From Nostoc sp. TCL26-01 (GTDB lineage Bacteria > Cyanobacteriota > Cyanobacteriia > Cyanobacteriales > Nostocaceae), in contig NZ_CP040297.1 in assembly GCF_013393945.1 (NCBI RefSeq), forward strand, positions 3,302,804-3,366,803: DNA of 64,000 bases, in the 5' to 3' direction. The notes below the pieces were generated by a model. The model searched no databases. It worked only from the letters and a program-made list of their open reading frames with translations, and was not told the DNA's origin. The translations under genes and the position numbers were made by a program. Positions 57,725 to 64,000 of the stretch are shown one piece after another. The stretch's first letter is position 1. Each line of letters begins with the position of its first letter.

Positions 57725-59443
57725 CTAGTAATAATTGCCTACCTTCCGGTGACGTACGGCGGTGAGTCCATCGGGTTTGGAAACACGACCTTCTTGAACT
57801 GTGCAGTAAAGAATCCAGTGGTCGCTGCATTCTAGGCTACTTTGGACTTCACATTCCATGTATGCTAGAGCGTCTGTGAGGATGGGGGAACCGTTTTTGG
57901 CAATTTGGGTCTTGACACCAGTAAAGCGGTCTGCACCGGGATGTAGGCGCTTGAGGAATTGTTTTTTCAGTTCTTGGTAATTGCCTTCTTCTAAGACATT
58001 GAGGACAAAGCGATCGCCTGCTTGCATTAAGCTATCAATAGCCCGGTCTTTGGCAACGGCAATGGTGAATCCCAAGGGTTGTAAGCTGGCTTGAGCGACC
58101 CAGGAGGCTAACATGGCGCTGCTAACATCACCTTTTTTGGTGGTGACGATATACAAGCCGTTGCTAATTCGTCCCAATGCCTTTTCCATGTTGACATCGA
58201 GAGATTTGATTTGCTTGATGTTGCGTTCCCGTGTCAGCAATTGTCCCAAGTCTGTACCTGCTTCCGCACATAGTTGATATGCAGAGGCGCTGGGAACTTC
58301 TTTAATCCGAATCGCTGGGAAGGCTTCTTTCACACCCAAGTCGATAAATTTGCGGCGAATGGTATCAATGGGTTCGTCATCTCCCCCGAAACACTCAAAC
58401 AAACCAACGACTTGTTTATCCTTGACTACAGATAGCAAGGAACTGATACTGGCTTGTGCTGCAACCGAGGTGGTGGGAGGCATACCAATGATTAAACCAG
58501 CTGCTCTACCTGCCAATTCTTGAATTTCTTGCAGTTCGGCAGTACTCAGATCAATCATTTCCACGCCGACACCAGTTTTTTGGATACCTTCAGCGATCGC
58601 TTGACCAAGTAGGTTGCTATATCCATAATCGGCAACGTAAAATAAGCCGACGGTGGTTTCTGCTTTGGCTTGTCTTTGACTCCAGCTTTGGTAACACTCG
58701 GTCAACACATCTAAATGATGGTGTAACAGTGGCCCGTGACCGTTAGCGATGATGTTAATCTTGCCTAATTCCCCCATCCGCTTCATCGCATTTAGCAGGG
58801 AACGGGCATTAGGCCCCATGAGACAGTCATAGTAAAATCTAAAGTCAGCTTCAATCGCTTCTAAATCTTCATCAAAGGTGCGTTCATCGCAAAAGTGCAT
58901 CCCAAAAGCATCACAAGTGAAGATGGTTTGGGTTTTGTGGTCATAACTAAAGATGGTGTCTGGCCAGTGGAGGTTAGGCGCACTGACAAATTCGATTTCG
59001 TGACCTTTGCCTATATCAATGCGATCGCCACTCTTAACAATCCGCTTAGAAAAAGGATCGTGTACTAAACCCTCTAAAAATTGTAGAGCAATCTTAGAAG
59101 CTAAAACAGTCGCTCTTGGTGCTAATTGCAGCACATCTTCCACCAAACCACTATGGTCTGGTTCTGTATGACTGACAATAATATAATCAATAGCCTTGGG
59201 GTTGATCAGACCTTTGAGTGTATCTAAATACAGTTGGCGAAACTTCTGGTGAGAAGTATCAATTAAAACTGTTTGTTCGCCCCTAATTAGATATGAATTA
59301 TAAGTCGTACCATTTTGCAGTCCGAATTCGATATCAAAGCGATCGCGATCCCAGTCTAGACAACGAATCGCTGTGGTATTTGGGGCAATTTCTACGGTTT
59401 GGACAGTTAACCGATGCTGAACATTTTCTGCGACCGCTACCAT
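57725..59443 (-). CDS. flv3: Flavodiiron protein, Flv3 type (canonical diiron site)
   Basis: 572 residues. Beta-lactamase-like domain with the full diiron motif SHTEPDHSG, then LHWPD, TCDAFG and NGHGPL, flavodoxin domain (GLFYVADYGYSNLLGQAI) and C-terminal NAD(P)H:flavin oxidoreductase domain (GRISNGLYIVTTKKGDVSSAMLASW). It reduces O2 to water without releasing superoxide, probably as a heterodimer with Flv1. The two genes run the same way with flv3 upstream. In Anabaena this adjacent arrangement is the heterocyst-type pair; that assignment is inferred, not read from promoter sequence. Confidence 0.95.
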   Translation of the reverse strand: MVAVAENVQHRLTVQTVEIAPNTTAIRCLDWDRDRFDIEFGLQNGTTYNSYLIRGEQTVLIDTSHQKFRQLYLDTLKGLINPKAIDYIIVSHTEPDHSGLVEDVLQLAPRATVLASKIALQFLEGLVHDPFSKRIVKSGDRIDIGKGHEIEFVSAPNLHWPDTIFSYDHKTQTIFTCDAFGMHFCDERTFDEDLEAIEADFRFYYDCLMGPNARSLLNAMKRMGELGKINIIANGHGPLLHHHLDVLTECYQSWSQRQAKAETTVGLFYVADYGYSNLLGQAIAEGIQKTGVGVEMIDLSTAELQEIQELAGRAAGLIIGMPPTTSVAAQASISSLLSVVKDKQVVGLFECFGGDDEPIDTIRRKFIDLGVKEAFPAIRIKEVPSASAYQLCAEAGTDLGQLLTRERNIKQIKSLDVNMEKALGRISNGLYIVTTKKGDVSSAMLASWVAQASLQPLGFTIAVAKDRAIDSLMQAGDRFVLNVLEEGNYQELKKQFLKRLHPGADRFTGVKTQIAKNGSPILTDALAYMECEVQSSLECSDHWILYCTVQEGRVSKPDGLTAVRHRKVGNYY

Positions 59444-60128
59444 TATTAGTCGTCTCCGAGCGCAAATAAACAGTATTGTTTCTCTGCCCCCATTGTGCGA
59501 CTAACTGCAATTTAAAGTTGTAATAAAAACGATATTTCTTAAAATTCAACTTGTAGCAATTATTGCTATTTTTTAGCCTCTTTTTTAACTTAATATATCT
59601 CCGATAAATTAAGGAAATTAGAAAGTATCATGTCTTAAATATTGATATTTCTTGGCAAAATTTAAATTCCCAAATATATCATACATAACTTATTTATCTT
59701 GGCAAGATTACCGTAATAAAAATCATAGATTTCCCACATTTACTAAGAAAGAAGTAGCAATAAAATTGTAGGTTGGGTGGAGGCTTTGCGTAACCCAACA
59801 TTCTGATCTCTTCTGATCTCTGTTGGGTTGCACTACGCTTAACCTAACCTACGCCTTTTTAAATTTACTCAGCACGAGCTAAACGCCCCGCTACTGCTCT
59901 AAGCGCAGCCATGCCCGTTGGCGTAGCCTCTCGTAGAGAAGGGCTTTACAGCACTCAGCACTCAGTACTGAGATGGTAATTTCATCATTGACGAATATCT
60001 CGTGAACCCGCCCCTAGCGTTTTGTAAGAAATGCCAAATTAAGCTAACAATTTTCATATCTTATAAGTGATGATTATAGATTGCCGATGGGCATACTATT
60101 CCATATGGATAAAAGTGTGTGAGTATTA
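59444..60128. other. Long spacer between flv3 and kinase
   Basis: Divergent promoter region, AT-rich to about 59765. Then a TAGGTTGGGTGGAGGC / AACCCAACA palindromic repeat (59770-59850), a GAGCTAAACGCCCCGCTAC sequence that also occurs inverted near 57375-57395, and a part of the GTGAACCCGCCCCTA element. I see no gene. Confidence 0.5.
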
Positions 60129-63100
60129 ATGGCTATGACAGTATCATTAGATACAAAATTTTTCATTCCTGGTTATCATCTTACTGAACAAATTTACTCA
60201 GGTAGCAAAACTTTAGTTTATCGAGGCATCAGAGAACAAGATCAAATGCCCGTAGTGCTGAAATTAATGCGAAGTGAGTATCCCAGTGCTAATGAAATTG
60301 CCCAATTTCGCAACCAATATAACTTAGCCAAAAATCTCAACCATCCTGGTATAGTAAAACTACTGAGCTTAGATAACTACGCCAATAGCTGCGTGTTGGT
60401 GATGGAAGACTTTGGTGGGATTTCGCTCAAGGAATGGCAAGAGAGAAGCCCACTACCTCTCAAAGAATTCTTTCATATTGCCATAGCCACAGCTACTATT
60501 TTAGAGGGACTGCATAGCGATCGCATCATTCATAAAGATATTAAACCCGCAAATATTCTCATTAATCCCCACACACTTGAAATCAAGTTAATTGACTTCA
60601 GTATCGCCACCCTACTACCACGAGAAGTTCCTTGTATTGTTAATCCCAATGTTTTAGAAGGAACTCTGGCTTACATTTCTCCCGAACAAACCGGAAGAAT
60701 GAATCGGGGTATCGATTACCGCAGTGATTTTTATTCTTTAGGTATCACCTTTTTTGAACTCTTGACGGGACATTTACCTTTCATCAGTAATGACCCAATG
60801 GAGTTAGTTTACTGTCATATTGCTAAAACGCCTAACACGTTGCAAAATAGGGCAGGAATTCCCCAAGCTATTGCTGATATTGTCATGAAACTTCTGGCTA
60901 AAAATGCCGAAGATCGTTATCAGAGTGCTTATGGACTCAGATATGATCTAGAAAGATGCTATCAGCAGTGGGAAAATATAGGAGATATTGTCCCATTTGA
61001 GTTAGGAACTCAGGATATATCCGACCAATTTCTCATCCCCGAAAAACTCTATGGACGACAAAGAGAAGTAGAAATATTACTCACAGCTTTTGACCGAGTT
61101 ACCCAAGGGAAAACCGAAATGGTCTTAGTTGCTGGCTTTTCTGGTATTGGGAAAACGGCGGTAGTAAATGAAGTACATAAACCGATTGCCCGACAAAGAA
61201 GTTACTTTATTAAAGGTAAATTTGACCAATTTCAACGAGATATTCCTTTGTCAGGATTAGTCCAAGCATTGCGTGATTTAATTGCACAAATTTTAAGTGA
61301 ACCTGATGCTCAAATTCAGCGATGGCAAACTAAAATCCTCTCAGTCTTAGGTGAACAAGCACAAATTATTATTGATGTTATTCCTGAATTGGAACTAGTC
61401 ATTGGTCAACAGCCAAAGGTATCCGAACTTGTTGGGTGTGCTGCGGAAAATCGGTTTTATTTATTGTTACAAGAATTCATTCAAGTCTTTACTAGTAACA
61501 AAAGACCTTTGGTCATATTTTTGGATGATTTGCAATGGGCAGATACTGCTTCTTTAAAATTGATTCAACTATTAATGAGTCAAACAAAATCTTGTTTATC
61601 TATTGAGACAACAGAACAGGAAAACAAGGAAAATAGGAATATCTTATTAATTGGTGCTTATCGAGATAATGAAGTTTTTTCATCTCATCCTTTAGAGCTA
61701 ACTATTCAGGAAATCTACAAAACAGGAGCAACAATTCATACTATAACTTTGGCTCCTTTAACGCAAAATGATCTAACTAATTTGATTACTGATGTTTTGC
61801 GTTGTCATAATACTTTGACAATTCATCTGAGCCAAATTGTATTTAGTAAAACTCAAGGAAATCCCTTTTTCATCCATCAGTTTCTCAAGTGTCTCCATCA
61901 AGATCAAATCATCAGTTTTAATCATCATCTTGGTCATTGGCAGTGTGATATGTCCCAGATCAAGACTTTGGCATTAACAGATGATGTGGTTGAATTTATG
62001 AAAATTCAACTGATGAAATTACCACCATCAACTCAAAAGGTTTTACAATTAGCTGCTTGTATTGGTAATCAATTTGACTTAAATACTCTGGCTATTGTTT
62101 ATGAAAAATCTCTGGGAGATACAGTTGCAGACTTGTGGATAGGTGTTGTAGAAGGCATAATTTTACCGCAAGCGGAAGTTTATCGATTATTAGATCAAGA
62201 CTATAAATCTGAAGAGCAACAGTTAATAGGTAACTCCTCAACAGTCAACTGGGAAAATAAAGCCTCGACTCATGCTAATTATCAATCATCCAAGTGTCAA
62301 TTTATTCACGATCGCGTCCAACAAGCAGCCTATAATAGCATTCCCGAAAATCATAAGCAATCTATTCATTGGCAAATCGGGAAATTACTTGTAAATAATA
62401 CACCAATCACAGAAAGAGAAGATAAGATTTTTGAGATTGTTAATCAATTAAATATAGCGATTCCGTTGATTCTCAATCAGCCCTATGACATTCAATCCAT
62501 CATAGAGGAGCGATATAATTTAGCACAGATGAATCTAATTGCTGGCACTAGAGCTTTAGCCTCAACAGCTTATTTAGTTGCTATCAAGTGTTTAACTACT
62601 GGTATTGACCTGCTAACAAATGATAGCTGGGAAAATCACTATCAACTGACTCTCGATTTATATACAACAGCAGCCGAAGCAGCATACTTAAACGGCAGCT
62701 TGTCACAGATGGAAAAATTTATCGAAGTAGTGCTACTAAAAGCAAATAATATTTTAGACACAGTGAAAGTTTATGAGTTGAAAATTCAGGCTTATGGTTC
62801 ACAAAATAAAGCACTGGCAGCTGTGGATATTGCTCTAAATTTTGTCAAGTTATTAGATGTAAATTTCCCTAATAACCCAACTCCACTAGATATAGAGAAT
62901 AAAATGGAGACAACTCGCAATTATCTAGCTGGGAGACAGATTGAAGACTTAATTCATCTGCCCAAAATGACAGCAGCAGAACCATTAGCTATCATGCAGA
63001 TATTATCTAGTGCTGTGACATTTTTCTATCAAGCTGCACCAGAAATCATGCCTTTAGTTTGCTTTAAACAAATAAATTTATCATTACAATATGGTAATTC

Positions 63101-64000
63101 TCCCCTTTCAGCATTTGTTTACGGTATCTATGGATTTATGCTTTGTGGAGTCATGGGAGATATTGACTCTGGATATAAATTTGGCAACTTGGCTTTAAAT
63201 TTAGTTGCTAATTCTCATAACTTGGCAGCTAAAACTAAAATCGTTGCCACCTACAACTCTCATATTAGTCATTGGAAGGAACACATCAAATCAAGATTCC
63301 CATATTTTTTAGAAACTTACTCTCAAGCTTTAGCTGTTGGTGATTTGGAATTTGCTGCACTCTCACTGCAAAACTATACTTTATCTGCTTATTTTAGTGG
63401 TAGAGAACTTGCACAGTTACAACCAGAAATTGCCAAATATAGTAATTATATTAGCCACATCAAACAAGAACGGGTATTATTATGGAATAATATTTATCAC
63501 CAAACAGTTTTAAATCTATTAGGCGGGAGTGAAAATACTGGTGATTTAACAGGTGAAGCTTATGATGAAGCCCAAGGATTAAAAATACATTTAGCCGCTA
63601 ATGATGGCATAGGTCTATTATATTTATATTTCTGTAAAGCTCAAATTCATTACTTGTTAGCTAACTATTATCAAGCAAGAGAAAACATCCAACAAGCAGA
63701 AAAATATTTACATGGTGGCTTAGGGAGTGTAGTTTTCCCTCAAGTTCATTTTTATTACTCACTAGTAGCTTTGGCATTGTACGATGAGACTGCTGCATCA
63801 GAACAACAAGCAATACTGAATAAAGTAGTACTTAATCAAGAGAAAATGCAGCAATGGGCGCATCATTGCCCCATGAATTACCTACATAAATTTTATTTAG
63901 TAGAAGCAGAATATCATCGAGTTCTAGGTAATTTTCTGATTGCTATGGATAATTACGATCGCGCTATTACACTCGCTCAAGAAAATGAGTATATCAATGA
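60129..64000 (+). CDS. Large serine/threonine kinase-AAA signalling protein, 3' end cut
   Basis: At least 1290 codons, running off the window. ATG at 60129. The N-terminal kinase domain has Val-x-Lys (VVLKLM), HKDIKPANILIN and LIDFSIA, so catalytic Asp and metal-binding residues are present. Then GRQREVEILLTAF and a P-loop GFSGIGKTAV of an AAA/STAND-type ATPase (with LDDLQWAD as Walker B), followed by a long helical TPR-like region. Cyanobacterial proteins of this build usually continue with GAF and histidine kinase domains, which would lie beyond base 64000. Role: sensory integration, stimulus unknown. Confidence 0.9.
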   Translation, partial: MAMTVSLDTKFFIPGYHLTEQIYSGSKTLVYRGIREQDQMPVVLKLMRSEYPSANEIAQFRNQYNLAKNLNHPGIVKLLSLDNYANSCVLVMEDFGGISLKEWQERSPLPLKEFFHIAIATATILEGLHSDRIIHKDIKPANILINPHTLEIKLIDFSIATLLPREVPCIVNPNVLEGTLAYISPEQTGRMNRGIDYRSDFYSLGITFFELLTGHLPFISNDPMELVYCHIAKTPNTLQNRAGIPQAIADIVMKLLAKNAEDRYQSAYGLRYDLERCYQQWENIGDIVPFELGTQDISDQFLIPEKLYGRQREVEILLTAFDRVTQGKTEMVLVAGFSGIGKTAVVNEVHKPIARQRSYFIKGKFDQFQRDIPLSGLVQALRDLIAQILSEPDAQIQRWQTKILSVLGEQAQIIIDVIPELELVIGQQPKVSELVGCAAENRFYLLLQEFIQVFTSNKRPLVIFLDDLQWADTASLKLIQLLMSQTKSCLSIETTEQENKENRNILLIGAYRDNEVFSSHPLELTIQEIYKTGATIHTITLAPLTQNDLTNLITDVLRCHNTLTIHLSQIVFSKTQGNPFFIHQFLKCLHQDQIISFNHHLGHWQCDMSQIKTLALTDDVVEFMKIQLMKLPPSTQKVLQLAACIGNQFDLNTLAIVYEKSLGDTVADLWIGVVEGIILPQAEVYRLLDQDYKSEEQQLIGNSSTVNWENKASTHANYQSSKCQFIHDRVQQAAYNSIPENHKQSIHWQIGKLLVNNTPITEREDKIFEIVNQLNIAIPLILNQPYDIQSIIEERYNLAQMNLIAGTRALASTAYLVAIKCLTTGIDLLTNDSWENHYQLTLDLYTTAAEAAYLNGSLSQMEKFIEVVLLKANNILDTVKVYELKIQAYGSQNKALAAVDIALNFVKLLDVNFPNNPTPLDIENKMETTRNYLAGRQIEDLIHLPKMTAAEPLAIMQILSSAVTFFYQAAPEIMPLVCFKQINLSLQYGNSPLSAFVYGIYGFMLCGVMGDIDSGYKFGNLALNLVANSHNLAAKTKIVATYNSHISHWKEHIKSRFPYFLETYSQALAVGDLEFAALSLQNYTLSAYFSGRELAQLQPEIAKYSNYISHIKQERVLLWNNIYHQTVLNLLGGSENTGDLTGEAYDEAQGLKIHLAANDGIGLLYLYFCKAQIHYLLANYYQARENIQQAEKYLHGGLGSVVFPQVHFYYSLVALALYDETAASEQQAILNKVVLNQEKMQQWAHHCPMNYLHKFYLVEAEYHRVLGNFLIAMDNYDRAITLAQENEYIN

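Overview
The window is chromosomal DNA from a filamentous, probably heterocyst-forming cyanobacterium of the Nostoc/Anabaena group. Three things point there: very many HIP1 octamers (GCGATCGC), intergenic spacers full of 7-bp short tandem repeats (CAATAGT, CAGTACC, GGGATTG types), and cyanobacterial gene content, including an adjacent flv3-flv1 flavodiiron pair that in Anabaena is the heterocyst-type flv1B/flv3B arrangement. Coding density is moderate and most spacers carry repeats or MITE-like elements. I see no rRNA, CRISPR array, prophage or intact transposase gene.

Layout. 1-7 kb: the end of a tetrapyrrole chelatase with a poly-His tail, an FMN reductase, an FtsH protease, a ParA-like/coiled-coil pair that looks like a carboxysome-positioning McdA-McdB system, then a divergent APS kinase and sulfotransferase. 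7-15.2 kb: a secreted-protein island with two paralogous beta-helix/glycine-rich/RTX proteins, each behind the same two-hairpin leader, and a subtilisin-like protease; MITE-like inverted repeats bracket the second RTX gene. 15.4-16.7 kb: a two-gene SLATT (DUF4231) plus TRPM-type SLOG unit, the best candidate for a little-described nucleotide-sensing conflict system. 17-33.7 kb: an orphan ABC ATPase, TPR and small proteins, a toxin-antitoxin operon whose PIN toxin is broken by one amber codon, mnmG, a fused cell-wall hydrolase, a sorbosone-dehydrogenase-like lipoprotein, rpsN, aat, an intact PIN toxin-antitoxin pair and MTA phosphorylase.

34-41 kb is a lipid block, all on the minus strand: plsX, fabH, fabD and plsC plus an AI-2E/PerM-family membrane protein, followed by pepA on its upstream side. 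41-49.8 kb holds two Uma2-family proteins, two TonB-C-terminal proteins that share a CxxC lead-in, an EcsC/TerB-like protein, a metallo-beta-lactamase-fold protein and a secreted, cysteine-containing protein that may be toxin-like and is translationally coupled to a small partner. 49.8-55.4 kb: an ABC exporter half-transporter, tRNA-Tyr(GUA) and tRNA-Thr(GGU), and a double-domain M16 peptidase. 55.5-59.4 kb: flv1 and flv3, with a structured MITE between them. The window ends inside a very large serine/threonine kinase/AAA-type signalling protein.

Working groups: cysC and the sulfotransferase are plausibly producer and consumer of PAPS; plsX/fabH/fabD/plsC start fatty-acid and phospholipid synthesis; Flv1/Flv3 act as an O2-reducing pair; the RTX proteins and protease form an extracellular set. 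The most notable non-coding result is a 90-bp element present in two identical copies, plus a longer 209-bp relative, each flanked by a 3-bp TNA target duplication. All assignments were made by reading the sequence; no database search was run.
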